From positions 62,001 to 126,000 of the forward strand of contig JAVGVS010000666.1 in NCBI GenBank assembly GCA_032718565.1: a DNA stretch of 64,000 nt, in the 5' to 3' direction. A model generated the notes under the pieces. That model ran no database searches. It was not told where the DNA came from and saw nothing but the letters and a program-made list of their open reading frames with translations. Source of the DNA: Distichodus sexfasciatus. Lineage: Eukaryota; Chordata; Actinopteri; Characiformes; Distichodontidae. Below are positions 10,919 to 22,888 of this stretch, one piece after another; position 1 is the stretch's first letter, and each line of letters starts with the position of its first letter. Both the position numbers and the translations under genes were made by a program.

Positions 10919-11148
10919 AATTCTTTATGTGAGATTGTGTCTGATTAATCACCGAGCAGCACTAAAATATTAAAACATGTTAATAGCACAAATGAACATA
11001 CTCTCTTTGCAAAGCAAAGGCTATGTCATGTATTTTACACATTGACTGGAATTGGACATGAATTTTTAAGTACATTTGTGCTATTAACATGTTTTAATAT
11101 TTTAGTGCTGCTCGGTGATTAATCAGACACAATCTCACATAAAGAATT
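10919..11148. repeat. Perfect 76-bp inverted repeat with 78-nt loop
   Basis: The left arm (10919-10994) and right arm (11073-11148) are exact reverse complements over 76 bp, from AATTCTTTATGTGAG to GCACAAATG, with no mismatch found. The spacer is 10995-11072. No open frame is present. An RNA from either strand would form a very stable hairpin. Absence of drift implies recent origin, gene conversion or selection. It could be a fold-back element, a template-switch product, a small-RNA precursor or an assembly artefact. It lies between copy B and the start of duplicated unit 1. Confidence 0.9.
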
Positions 11149-11375
11149 TAAACATAATAGACTTATAACATTTATCAGATACTGTCACCCAGAGCAACTG
11201 TTTCTCTGTTTATATTGACACTAGGCCAAGTTTCTGTTGAACAAACCAACAATGACTCAAGCTCAAGTGACTGAGAGGTATTTCATCTCTTTTACTGTTA
11301 GAAAGAGACCTTTTTAAAGATTATTAGGAGTCTATAAATTCTAAAAAACAAACCAAAAATAAACATGTAAATGTA

Positions 11376-11376
11376 A

Positions 11377-11448
<72 letters not shown>

Positions 11449-11475
11449 TAAATAAATATATATATATATATATAT
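11376..11475. repeat. (TA)n microsatellite with TAAA interruption
   Basis: About 100 bp of TA dinucleotides interrupted by TAAATAAATAAA. It ends exactly where the first duplicated unit begins. Confidence 0.95.
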
Positions 11476-12058
11476 TTGCTAGACAATATTGCTCAATGTT
11501 GTCTGTATACTCAGACAATGTTTGGCCAAATAGCATTTAATGTGTCTGTTATGAACTCTATGGAGATTAGTTTACTCATATGTTGCCAACATTCTTTTGC
11601 ATTAATTTTTTTTCCCATATTTGTATGCCTTTACATGACTTGTTTTGAAAGAAAACCCAATCAGGAATTTTATGTTCTAAACCTGGACTTTTGATCACCT
11701 CGGATTTGCGCTCCTGAGTTTCAGCATTTCGTCAGCTTGTATATGGTTGAGGGGTAAAGATAATGTTCACTTTGACTTTTAAATATTAACTTCGTTGTCT
11801 CTTTCTAAAATTCCCAGTAATGGTCGCCTCAAATAGAATTCTTTTTGAGTTAGATATATAAATGAAACAGATATTTTTTGACTTGTGTGTCTTACATCGA
11901 GTGATTTTCAGAGGAAAAGCTGGCTGGAGTTTGGCTTTCTGAACCTGAACTTATTTGCACTCCTGAGTTTCGTCATTCTGTCGTCGTTGGAGGTGATGGT
12001 TCACACTGACTTTGACATATCGCCCTCAACCTGCCCCCATTTACCCCCGTTTGCCTTG

Positions 12059-12065
12059 TATAAAG
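12059..12065 (+). promoter_or_regulatory. TATA box of copy C
   Basis: TATAAAG lies 44 bp before the copy C ATG, the same heptamer and spacing as in copy B (2950). The following GCTGTGAGTTCA is shared with copy D, where the box reads AATAAAG (21599). Confidence 0.45.
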
Positions 12066-13105
12066 CTGTGAGTTCACTGTATTTTCCCCAAACTCTTTGA
12101 GAATGCATTCTGTACTGAGCTATGTGGACTGGGCTTCAGCAGCTCTGGCCGTGCTGGCCGCCCTCCTCACTCTACTCCTGCTGGAGATTTTTAGCCTCAA
12201 CTCCACCCGAAATAAATTCCCTCCCGGACCTAGACCTCTACCTTTCATCGGAAACATGCACCAGATCCTGAATGAACCCATGACCAACATCAAGCGGTTC
12301 AGTTATCTTACTTGTTCTATTCTATCTCACCAAAGTTGGGTTTCTAAGTTTGGAGCTTGAAAGGAACCCATTAGACTTGTTTTGCTAACTCTCAAACCAT
12401 GTAGCATAGCCTCAAAATTCCTGCTTTGTCTCATGCTTTGACTAAAGACAAACAAGTTTCTAATTGGGACTATGAGCTTCCCATTTTGAGATCTGGGCTA
12501 ATTTGCATAATATTCTAAATCAACTGCATAAGCTCCTCCTATAGCTATTACAGCAAGTCAGGTGTCAGATGAATCTGCAGACTTGGTCTGACACTAAGCT
12601 TCTTTTGGCATATTTTCCTCTACAGTTGACAAAATACGGAGACATGTGCACCATATTCTTGGGCGAAAATAACTGTGGTGCTGAATAATTTGGAGATGGC
12701 GAAAGAGGCATTTGTTCAGAATGGAGCTGGGACATCTGGAAGGCCGTTTATGCCTTTAATGAAATGGGTCACCAAGGGATATGGTCTGTAGTTTTTAATT
12801 CTACTTTTTACTACTAAATCCACACTGTGGGTTCAGTGTTGGGGTTTAAGATTAAGGCAGGGGACCCCAAAAAAATAAATAAAATATTTGGCACTGTCCA
12901 CTAAATACTGTTTTCTTTAGAGCTTTTCTACCTCTCAGACAATAAACCTAAAAACTTGTTAAAATCAGAACGTAAGAGATGAAAACCAATTACAGAAAAA
13001 AAAAAAAATTAAGACCAAAAAATAAGTACTAAAAAGGAGATCAAAACCCTAAAGACAGAATAAAATACCAAACAAAAAAAAAATAAAATAAAGAAATCTA
13101 AAATC

Positions 13106-14034
13106 TGTCATGGCCGGGCCAAGCTTCTACAGGAAGAGGCGCACTGGTGCTAGGGTGAACAAAGTGTTTTGGAGAGAAGCAGGCGGAGAACAAACACAGG
13201 TGCAGGGAAAAAACAGGAGGAACAGGGCGACAAAAATACAGATATAAAACAGAACAGGAACAAAGTAACAAACTAAAGATGGGGCTCGTATTCCCAGTCC
13301 TTATGCTACGAGTAGCGGGGAGATGCTCCGTGTGGAAACGGAAAGAGCGATATCCTGACGCTCCAAGAGCCACGAGGCAAAACAGAAACAAGCCAGACTC
13401 TGGAAAAACACGGCAGTCTGATCGGACAGGGAGTTAACTAGGATACACAAGCCTGAGGACAAACACAAGAGAACAGAATGATCGACATGAAACAGAAGCA
13501 GGGCAAAAACAGAGCAAAAATCCAAAGGGGAAAAACGTAGACAGGAAGAAGAATAATCACACGGGAAAACCAGAACAGACACACGAATAATCCACTCGCG
13601 AAATCACGAGGGACAAACAGACAGTCCAACACACACAATCAGGAAAGAACCGACTGGTTTAAATAACAAAAGAACAAAGAACTAATGAGTGCGCGTCCCA
13701 ATTCCCAAACCCGAAAGTAACGAGCGACAGCTGAAGGTTAATAATAAGCGAGTGTTCTAAGCAGATCTATTAACCTACTAGGAAGGGAACACGCAGTGAC
13801 GACAACAAATGCGGAAGTGGGGTGCGCTCTAAACAGGGAGTGAACTACTCGCGAGAACACAGTGAACCGAGAACCCGGAGGTGGGAGGCGAGCTGAGAGC
13901 TAAAAAGCTAACTGGAGAAAGATGAGAATTAACAGACACAAGAGGCAGGACACCGAAGTGAACCCAGAGGACAGAACAAATACCCGCAGGTCAGAACTCC
14001 GGTGATCGTGGGTGTGGCACGACCGGCCGTGACA
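13106..14034 (-). mobile_element. LTR-like insertion in intron 2 of copy C
   Basis: The 929-bp block starts TGTCATGGCCGGG and ends CCGGCCGTGACA, with TG..CA ends and 12-bp near-perfect terminal inverted repeats. It is GC-richer than its surroundings and absent from the matching intron of copy D. Flanks (AAATC / AAAAT) do not give a clean target duplication. A solo LTR read on the minus strand is most likely; a non-autonomous TIR transposon is possible. The short minus-strand frames inside it look non-coding. Confidence 0.6.
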
Positions 14035-15782
14035 AAAATGTTCACTATTAAATTATTAAATGAAAAATGTGTCATATATTGTTCCGATGAAAATGTTTTC
14101 AATAATTGTTATTTCACAAAGTATTGCAGCTAGAAGTTTAAGGTTTGGTGTGGAAATTACTGTTCGCAAATATAATTTTAAATGAAGCAGTGAAAATATA
14201 TTCATTTTTTTTTCCATTTTCTGGTCTCTTTTGTAGCTCCCATTGTATAACTCAGAGATCTTCAGTATAATCTACAGCATCTACAAGGTGTAATATTACC
14301 AGTTAACTCCCTGTCTAGAAAACGTGTATACGTGTAAAATTCTAAGATATATAATTTAGGTAGAAAAAAAGACAGAATATGTCTTTATGTATCGCTCATA
14401 TGAAAATATAAATATCACTTTGCGCAATTTAATTTTGAATAAAGTAGTGAAAATGAAGATAAAAATTTTCTGGTCCTTCTCGTGGCTCAGATTGTCTAAC
14501 ATTAAGGTCCTTAGTTTCATCAACAGAATCTACAAGGTGTAATTTTACCAGTTAACAGTATGTCTAGAAAACATGTATACATTTGTGTGTAAAATTCTAA
14601 GATGTATCATTTTAAGCTCTATGCAGTAGTTAAGAGCCTCTTTTTCACATTTTTAGGCATTGTCATGGCCAGTGGTTACGTTTGGAAGCAGCAGCGCAGC
14701 TTTGCTCTGCTACGCTCTGTGACTTAGGTTTGGGGAAGAAGACGGTGGAGGAACGAGTGACGGAGGAGTCGCGATTCCTCGTCAAAGAGATGCTCAAACA
14801 TGAAGGTTGAAGAAATTGTATTTTTATATACTTTTTATTACAGTACAACACAACAAATGAAACTAGAGAAGCAAGTTGGAGTTAAGACATTAAAAAATAT
14901 TTTATTGATTTTTTTTTACATCTAATATATACCATTTTTTCGTAATCATAATGATTATAAATGGTCATCATTTTGTAATACACCAAAGAACTTATGTTTA
15001 CATATTTTTAAAATTGTATACAATGTTCATATATAAATAATTAGATAAATAGTTTAGCTAGCTGTTAAAATATGGGCTGCTGGGCTGTCAGTGCTCATAT
15101 TATCTTCTCTCATCATTCTACTTTGGGAAGCCCTTTTACCCCATCCATCCCATCATGAGCATGATCTCCAACATCATCTGCTCCGCTCGTTTTCGGAGAT
15201 CGCTTCGACTACGATGACGAACGGTTTGCAAAACTGCTGAAAATTTTAAATGAAAACATCCGCCTGGCTGGATCAGCTGTAGGACGGGTAAAAAACTGTA
15301 AAAACTGATTAAATTGAGTAGTGAGGTTTCAATATTGCGTAATTATGATGCACTATTGAGTAAAACGTCATGATTTACTAGTTATGAGAAATCATTTTAC
15401 TTTAATTCAAAATAGAACACTGAAGTCCATTTATTCCCTTTATTCTCTTCTCTAGCTCTTCAACCTGCTGCCCTTCTTAAGGTTTCTTCCTGGCTCTCAT
15501 CACAAAATCCATGAGAACACAGCGGCCCAGCAGCGCTTCATCCGCCAGGGCATCAAGGAACATCAAAAAACACTGGACCCCCAAAACCTGCGGGACTTCA
15601 TCGATGCTTACCTGTTCGAAATCAGCAAGGTTAATAATAATAATAATAATAAAAACAGAACAATTACAGAGGGTTTCAATAGCACTCGTGCTTGGAGCCC
15701 TTATAATAGCCACAAGCAGCAATATCGGGGTCCAAGCACTTTTAGCATTAAAGCAACAGATGCAGATGCAACTATGAGACAG

Positions 15783-15885
15783 TTGGTAGTGTAAGAGTTT
15801 GTTAGTTGGCCCCATGATCTGAGGGTTGCTGGTTCAAGTCCCAAGCCAGTAAAGGTACTAGTGAAGCACTCATGAGCAAGGTACT
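15783..15885 (+). repeat. SINE family 1 copy, truncated
   Basis: GTTGGTAGTGTAAGAGTTTG, CTGAGGGTTGCTGGTTCAAG, CAGTAAAGGTAC, ACTCATGAGCAAGGTAC. It lies in intron 5 of copy C. The matching intron of D keeps only a GTACTCATGAGCAAGGTAA remnant (about 26047). Confidence 0.7.
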
Positions 15886-16436
15886 TTCAGTATAATAATT
15901 TCAAGTCAAAAATAAAAATTAATATTAGATCAAATTTTTCATTTATCATTTGAGTCCAAAATGCTAAATCTGAAAAGAACCTTTTGTTTTTGGAACAAGT
16001 ACTGAGAAAAGATGGTCAAATGTTCTTTTTTCGAGAAAGCATCTGACTCATAGTTCAATTTTATAGTCAATTACACATCCAAGTTTCTTCCTCATATTAG
16101 GCAGAAAGTTTTTGATTTATGTTTCATTCTTTTTGTCAACAGCTAAAGTCAAATGAGGAAAGCTCATTTGATGAAGACAACCTGATTAAAAGCACCGGCG
16201 ACCTATTCAGTGCTGGAACCGACACGACCGCCAACACTCTCAGATGGGGCCTCGTTTACATGATGCAACATCCCCAAATTCAAGGTAGCTCGATAATAAT
16301 AAGGTCAGGTGTCTCACAGTTTAACCTAAAAACTTAGAAGAAAAGACGACAAGACCAAGAATGTAGACCTGCAGGATCCCATAATACTTTCTTATAAGCT
16401 ATCAATTGCAATTATGAAAATATTAGAACTCGTTCA

Positions 16437-16670
16437 CCGTTCATTCTTAAGAAGAAATTTGTTCTTAAGATGAAATGTGTTCTTAAGATACACTTTTTCC
16501 ATAAAGATTCTGACATTCAGCAGTGTTAGGTAAGAACAGATTCTGCAAATCTTTCTTTCTTCACAGTTGAGATATTATACTTTTAAATGACTTACTTAAC
16601 TTTCTTAAGAACAAATGTAAGACATGAAAATATGAGTAAATGAGTCCTAAGATTCTTTATGTGTCATAAT
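16437..16670 (+). repeat. TTCTTAAGAA-type dispersed repeat in intron 6 of copy C
   Basis: TTCTTAAGAAGAAATTTGTT, CATAAAGATTCTGACATTCA, then TTTCTTAAGAACAAATGTAA. The matching copy lies in intron 6 of D (26740-26930), so it was present before the duplication. Confidence 0.55.
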
Positions 16671-17289
16671 GCATAGGTAAATTACTACAACATGTACAAC
16701 AGAATTTGAATGAATGGTTTTCTGTTTTCCAGAGCGATGTCATGAGGAGATTGTTAGTGTTTTTGGGTCCGACCGCACTCCCACCATGGATGACCGTGTT
16801 AAACTCCCGTATACTTATGCAACCATCCATGAAATCCAGAGATGTGCCAACATCGTGCCACTAGGCGTCCTTCACGAAAGCACTGAACCCATCAGTCTAG
16901 GAGGATACCAGTTTCCTAAGGTACCAAAAAATACAGAAAAAAATATTGCAGAAAATTTTCGTTAGGATTTTTAAAATCACATATGCAGTTATACAAGTAC
17001 AAGATATAGTGAAATGTGCCCTTAGCCATGAGACTCTGCAAATGAAGTTTAGCAAACAAATGTAATTATATGAATTTAAAAATAAGGTTAAAAACTAGTC
17101 ACGCAATTCTTAAAGACTGTATGTGAGGATGTGTTCTAAAAAAAGATTGGTATAAAAGGGTGGAAAAAGATAAATGATAAAAATGATACATACCTTTCTA
17201 ATTGTTTCTGCTGATTAAAGTTGAGCTAGATGTTAAACTGTAACAAAACACAGAAAGCACACAAAAATTATAGAAAAGTGATAGCACAG

Positions 17290-17711
17290 TGTAACAACCG
17301 GCGGGTGAACCCAAGCGCCCAGGAATGCAAAAACCAGGTCGAGGCACAAAGATGAAATGACTAAACTCTAAATATTTATTCGAGCAGGTTAAATCCAAAA
17401 TCATGATCCAGAACCATCAAATCCAAATCACAGAGAACAGAAGAGTAATCCAAAAACATACAGTGAGGGTCAAAACACAGGAAGGCAATAATGGAGAATG
17501 CTCGGTACACAGCGCTAGGAGTAACAATAGTGCGCAGGGAACACTTGCGGAAAAGGCCTTAAATACAGGTGATGTGGGAGTGATTGGCTAGAACTCAGGT
17601 GACGCTAATCTGGTAATCAGGGGTGGTTGTGAAGATCTGGAACTGAAGTCTTGGTCGGATGGCCTTTCCAAGGAGGTACATTCCTCCCTTGGTCTGGACT
17701 GAGGTCTTACA
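17290..17711 (-). mobile_element. Solo-LTR-like insertion in intron 7 of copy C
   Basis: The 422-bp element starts TGTAACAACCGG and ends GGTCTTACA, giving TG..CA with inverted TGTAA/TTACA ends. Flanks are CACAG and CATAG, a 5-bp duplication with one mismatch. On the minus strand it has TATTTAAGG and then AATAAATA, the promoter and polyadenylation order of an LTR. Copy D has an uninterrupted AGCACAGTTCTTCTTAA at this site, so it inserted after the duplication. Confidence 0.72.
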
Positions 17712-18535
17712 CATAGTTCTACTTAATGGAGGGGAATGTCAGTTTTAATGGTGGGAATTTTGACGTAAAAAAGGTGAAAACAGAGGAATACAATTGGGCT
17801 ATGATTGTAAACTGATAAATATTAACATTTGTTTCATTTATTGATGGATTCACATTTATTTTAATAGCAGGAACTCGGTTGTAAATTTAACTTCCATCTT
17901 ATCGGATAAGAGACATTGGAAGCATCCAGACACCTTTAATCCAGAGAACTTTCTGGATGAGAAAGGACAGTTCTGCAAGCAGGAATCATTTCTACCTTTC
18001 TCTCTGGGTGAGTCTGACATCATCTGCAGGAGAATTAATTCCTAACCAATGCCAAATTAAAAACGGGAACTTCAAATTGTAATTTTTGGATGTAGTAGTG
18101 GAATTTAGATACTTTTAATAATAAAAAGCTTTTAACCTGAACAGCTGCCTTTTATAATTTGCCTCCCCAGTGCCAAATGTTTTGTCCTAGAAAAACGAAG
18201 CGTGTTAGTATTTTTGTTCTTGTCATCACAGGTCGGTATGTTTAGGCGAGGCTCTGGCGAAGATGATCTGTCTTCTTCCTCCAGTCTAATTCAACATATA
18301 TTTCTCCCCTGGCCTCTAGCTCACTTCCAGCTTGGAGGGCATTGTGGGATTTATCCGATCTCGTTTCCCTTCCACATGATTTGTCGAAGCAGGGCGACGT
18401 CGCATTGAGGACCTCATCCCTCCCAAAAAACTAAACTTAACCAAAGCGAACAGTGTGACTACACCAAAATAATGTTCTACCGAGAAAAATGTCTTTTGAT
18501 TTTTATTCAGCGTGGTGCAAGCTCATCAGTATGAA

Positions 18536-18541
18536 AATAAA
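18536..18541 (+). terminator. Polyadenylation signal remnant, copy C
   Basis: AATAAA lies 128 nt after the C stop region. The paralogous signal in D is at 28415-28420, so the site predates the duplication. Confidence 0.4.
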
Positions 18542-19458
18542 TATTATGTCACAAATAAAACTGATGAAAAGGAATCAAATGCATTGTACACATCACAGCC
18601 TAATATAGGGAGAAAAGTAATAATTAAAATGAGCAGACCAATCAGGAGAACTAAACACTAATTGGATACTTTTAAAAAAATTAAGGCCAAAATATTACTT
18701 AATTAAACGAAATCAAAACATCTGAAGCAAATAATGAGGGCTAACTGACCAATGGAAAACAAACAGGAGGTAGAACAACGAAATGACTGACAGACATGAG
18801 ACATGAACACAAAACTTAGCAATGGCATCTTGGCATCTGGTGGCCACCAAAACAAAGGTCTGTGACAGTTTCTCTCTGTGCTCATTGCTCTTACGTCTAT
18901 TGTTTTCATGCACAGTGAATGCAGAATATTTGTGGATAAATTATTATCGAAATCAGAGCAGAATCAGAGAATATTTACCAGCAAGTATAAATATACAGTT
19001 AATATGTAACAGCTATTATTTTGAATTTTTGAGCCAGTTTGTTCCATATCAACATTTATCTTGTAGCTTATTGACCATTTTCACAAAAAGACGTTTTGAT
19101 ATTTTAATTTAGAAAGGAATTTTGTTGCACTGCCAAAACTGAGGCACAATCCTGAACTACTTCTGCCTTGACTGAAAAGCACAAAATGAAATGGTTTGAC
19201 AGAATAAACTGTAAAAAAAACAAACAAACGAACAAAAAAAACGCCACCCATACTGCATATACAACTCCAAGTAAAATGGTTAGTAGATTTTAAATTGATG
19301 TTTTGACAAGGTTTGACTGATTATCAGTCTGATTATTGATATCGATATGAGTATCAGTCAATATACATATAAAATAATGATGCAGCTGCTTCATTATTAT
19401 TACACACATTGTGTGTGTGTGTGTATTGAAAGTATTTTTCTGAATGATCCTTTACACA

Positions 19459-19680
19459 AGATTCAAGATTCAAGATTCTTTATTTGTTACGTGCAAATTA
19501 TACAGGTACAACATGCAGTGAAATGTATCCTGATTCGCTCTTTTAACTGTGCAATTAGGCAAATTAGAAAAATAACAAAATAGAGATACAAATACTAAAC
19601 TTAAATAAGGAAATCAGGGAAATAAGGCAAAAAATAAAACTATATCTTATATACAGCTAAGGTACATAAGTTATATATGT
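19459..19680. repeat. Dispersed repeat (AAGATTCTTTATTTGTTACG type)
   Basis: It opens CAAGATTCAAGATTCTTTAT, then TACAGGTACAACATGCAGTG and AAATGTATCCTGATTCGCTC. A longer copy lies at 57429-57990. This resembles a widespread teleost retroposon 3' region; the class was not determined. The equivalent place in unit 2 lacks it. Confidence 0.6.
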
Positions 19681-19843
19681 GCAGGCTGACTTAATTACAA
19701 TTTAATTAAAGACTCCAAGCTGGGTGGGTGTATCTGCATATGCAGTACGGTGTGAAAAATGTAAACAAAAGAATGCTTTCAAAATGGATGTGTTAATCCG
19801 CTTGTTTCATCAATCAGCAAAATGCGGTAGATAGACAAAGAAA

Positions 19844-20280
19844 TCTAGAAATCAAATCAATATTTGGGTGTGACCACCCTTTGCTTAAAACAGCATCAAT
19901 TCTTCTAGGTACACTTGCACACAGTTTTTGAAGCTCGGCTGGTGGAAGTTTGCTCCAAACATCTTGGAAGAACTAACCACAGATCTTCTGTGGATGGAAA
20001 CTTCCTCACATCCTTCTGTCTCTTCATGTAATCTGACACCTTTTCGATGGCGTTGAGATCAGGGCTCTGTGGGGCCATACCATCACTTCAAGACTTCTTG
20101 TACACCAAACACCAACACCAAATATTGATTTGATTTAGATTTTTCTTTTGATCGCTCACTTTGCATTTTGTAAATTGATAAAAATAAACAATCATTATTT
20201 ATATTTCTGAAAGCATTCTTTGTTTACAGCATTTTTTCACACCTGCCTAAAATTTTTGCACAGTACTGTATATACTTAAA
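19844..20280 (-). mobile_element. Tc1/mariner-type transposon remnant
   Basis: On the minus strand 19844-19955 reads W-S-K-L-P-P-A-E-L-Q-K-L-C-A-S-V-P-R-R-I and continues R-I-D-A-V. This is the typical C-terminal part of a Tc1-like transposase. The outer part to about 20280 ends CACCTGCCTAAAATTTTTGC, ACAGTACTGTA, and recurs at about 58165-58335. The element is 5' truncated with internal rearrangement and cannot be active. It is absent from unit 2. Confidence 0.7.
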
Positions 20281-20700
20281 TAAAAAATGTATTGACGTAT
20301 TACCATCAAGTGATGTAAAGACATTTCTTTACTGTGGAATGTAAAAGTAATGCTTACAACAATTAGAAAAAAAATCATACAAACAAAATTAATTAAATAA
20401 TGTACTTGCAAAACATTTATTTTTTTCTTTTGAGGTTACAGTTTTTCCCCTATAAAAACATGATCACAATAATTCAGAAAATCAAATCCTGTTGAAAATC
20501 TTTACTTTCTAAATTCAGGAAAAATAGAACAAATCTTTCCCCTAAAACAGCATTTTTTCTCCTGTTAAAAATGATAATTTTATTAATTCAGAAAAAGTTT
20601 TTTCCCAATAAACACTTTCTATAAATAAATCAATCAATCAATCAATCAATCACAGACTTTCCTCCTTAATTTAAACACATAATTTTCTTCAGAAACCTTT

Positions 20701-20960
20701 TATTAAAAATGAATCATTAAAAAATATTTTATATAAATACAAAAAAATATTGTTTACAAATAAAATAATTTTCTTTTATTAAAAACTGCAAATAATGTGT
20801 TTAATAATTTAGTCTTACTCCCTCTTACATTCACAGTACCTTAAGCTCTTAAAAGGAATGTGAAAACTGGTTCCAAATCAGGTTTAAAACATATTTTTAG
20901 AGAGGCATTATGGTAAAGAAAACTGTAAAATGATTACCTTGTTAAACATGCATTATGTAA
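20701..20960. other. Spacer between duplicated units
   Basis: AT-rich, non-coding sequence after the part of unit 1 alignable with unit 2. It ends in the (AC)n tract that precedes unit 2. Nothing else was seen. Confidence 0.5.
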
Positions 20961-20984
20961 ACACACACACACACACACACACAC
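20961..20984. repeat. (AC)12 microsatellite at the unit junction
   Basis: Twelve AC dinucleotides immediately before unit 2. A (CA)n tract also lies just after the end of unit 2 (30395-30408). Confidence 0.95.
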
Positions 20985-21974
20985 TGTATGTATAGCACAT
21001 TTACTATAGAATATTGCACAATGTTGTCTTTATACGCAGGCAATGTTTGGTCAAATAACGTTCAATGTGTCTGTTATGAGCAGTATGGAAATTAGTTTTA
21101 CTCACACATTGCCAACGTGCTTTTGCAGTAATATATTTTTTCTCCACATTTGCATTGGAAATAACATTTCTTGTATCCCTTTACATGACTTGTTTTGAAA
21201 GAAAACCTAGCAGGAATTTTATGTTCTAAACCTGGACTTTTGATCAGCTCAGATTTGCGCTCCTGAGTTACAGCATTTCGTCAGCTATGGTTGAGGTGAA
21301 GATAATGTTCACTTTGACTTCGAAATATTAAGCTCGCTGTCTCTTTCTAAAATTCCCAATAATGGTCGCCTCAAATAGAATTCTTTTCGAGTTAGATATA
21401 TAAATGAAATACATATTTTTTGACTTGTGTGTCTTAAATCGAGTTAAAGCTGGCTGGAGTTTGGCTTTCTGAACCTGAACTTGTTCGCACTCCTGAGTTT
21501 CGTCATCCCGTCGTCGTTGGAGGTGATGGTTCACACTGACTTTGACATATCGTCCTCCCTCCCTCTATCTGCCCCCATTTACCCCCGTTTGCCTTGAATA
21601 AAGCTGTGAGTTCACTGTATTTTCCCCAAACTCTTTGAGAATGCATTCTGTACTGAGCTATGTGGACTGGGCTTCAGCAGCTCTGGCCGTGCTGGCCGCC
21701 CTCCTCCTCACTCTACTGCTGCTGGAGATTTTTAACCTCAACTCCACACGAAATAAATTCCCTCCCGGACCTAGACCTCTACCTTTCATCGGAAACATGC
21801 ACCAGATGATGAACGACCCCATGACCAACATAAGAGCGGTCAGTTTTCTTTTTCGTTCTTTTCTATCTCATCCAAGTTTGGAGCTTGAATGGAACGCGTC
21901 AGACTTGTTCTGCTAACTCTCAAAGCGTGTGGCGTAGCGTAAAAATTCCTGCTTTGTCTCATTGTTTGGCTTAA

Positions 21975-22804
21975 ACAACTTTATACGGAAGCATACTGCT
22001 GCCACTCTATAATATATAATATTTGATATATACATACTGTATATCATATATGGCTATCACATGAAAACATTACGTAAGAACATTATGCAAATTATCAGGT
22101 TCCTGACGTAACAGTTTTAAACGGTATTCAGACCGTGATATTCAACATATAGATGGAAGCATCCGAGTGGATATAGGCCCCTGAAGCCTCAGAGAGTGAT
22201 CCGGGCGCTTAGGAACGCTACTAAGTTAGCTCTCCCTTCCCTGCAGCACATTTCACCAGGAGATATAAGACCAGGGCAACTTGGATTGTTAAGGCATTGT
22301 CTCATAATGGACTGTTTCAGCTTCTGCAATCAGGCAGAAGGTTCTGCACCGTCTTGACCAAAACGGAGAGACGCAGGTGGAGTTCCTCGCATGCCATTCG
22401 ACTCCTCAGACAGGACTCGCCCCATTCCCTTTCATAATATTAACGTCTATGATCTCAGCAACCGAATCTTCTCAGTGTATTATATTTCATATCGTCTGCC
22501 TTATTTCATGGTCTCAATTTTTACATTCACTGTTGATGCTGCGACTCTGTTACACTGGTCATTTCTTCTTTAAAGTCCTTCTCAGTGTACATATAACAAC
22601 ACCATCCACCTTAGTTAGCAAAAGCAGATCAACTCTGTTGCTCTCTCTCTATAAATATTAAATATCATGTTTTACGGTGATAATTTTCGTCACGTTCTAA
22701 GGTGACAATTTAGCGCGTTCTAACTGGATCATTTTCAGTTATGACGTGTTTTTACATTCTAAAGTGATATTTAAGACGTTCTAACCTAACCTATTATTTC
22801 ACCG

Positions 22805-22887
<83 letters not shown>
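21975..22887. mobile_element. Insertion in intron 1 of copy D, ending in (AT)n
   Basis: The matching intron of C goes directly from the AAACAA- flank to TTCTAATTGGGA; here about 0.9 kb intervenes. It includes a GC-moderate block (22140-22440) resembling the 3' part of a retroposon, then AT-rich sequence, then (AT)n at 22807-22886. No transposase or reverse transcriptase was recognised. Confidence 0.5.

Positions 22888-22888
<1 letters not shown>

Larger units (their letters stand above)
12103..18408 (+). pseudogene. Cytochrome P450 family 2, copy C, decayed nine-exon gene
   Basis: All nine exons are recognisable: 12103-12296, 12626-12783, 14657-14805, about 15127-15287, 15456-15629, 16143-16284, 16733-16920, 17871-18007 and 18232-18408. 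Exons 5, 6 and 7 are open and full length (AGTDTT I-helix, E-I-Q-R K-helix). Lesions against B and D: exon 1 lost 1 nt at a weakened GTTCAG donor; exon 2 is 2 nt short, with an in-frame TAA; exon 3 is 1 nt short, with a TAG, and has a poor GTTGAA donor; exon 4 lacks its AG acceptor and gained 1 nt; exon 8 is 5 nt short; exon 9 is 4 nt short inside the haem loop, deleting its Pro-Arg part. Introns carry two LTR-like insertions. The N-terminus starts 8 codons earlier than B, as in D. It cannot make a P450 as read. Assembly error is the alternative, but so many indels in one gene beside an intact one argue for real decay. Confidence 0.88.
11480..20700 (+). repeat. Tandem segmental duplication, unit 1
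   Basis: This unit aligns by eye with 21005-30392 from upstream sequence (CAATGTTGTCT, CAATGTTTGGCCAAATA), through P450 copy C, to the downstream part (AAATCAAATCCTGTTGAAAA). Paired positions include 11520/21042, 12103/21641, 16733/26998, 18408/28288 and 20485/30265. Size differences come from insertions private to each unit. Confidence 0.85.

Noticed and set aside
13098..13638. Minus-strand frames inside the C intron 2 element
   Set aside because: They overlap in three frames, are Cys/Phe/Ser-rich, and lie in LTR-like non-coding sequence.
22377..22661. Frame of 94 codons in intron 1 of copy D
   Set aside because: It lies in an insertion absent from copy C, and shows no recognisable reverse transcriptase or transposase motif.
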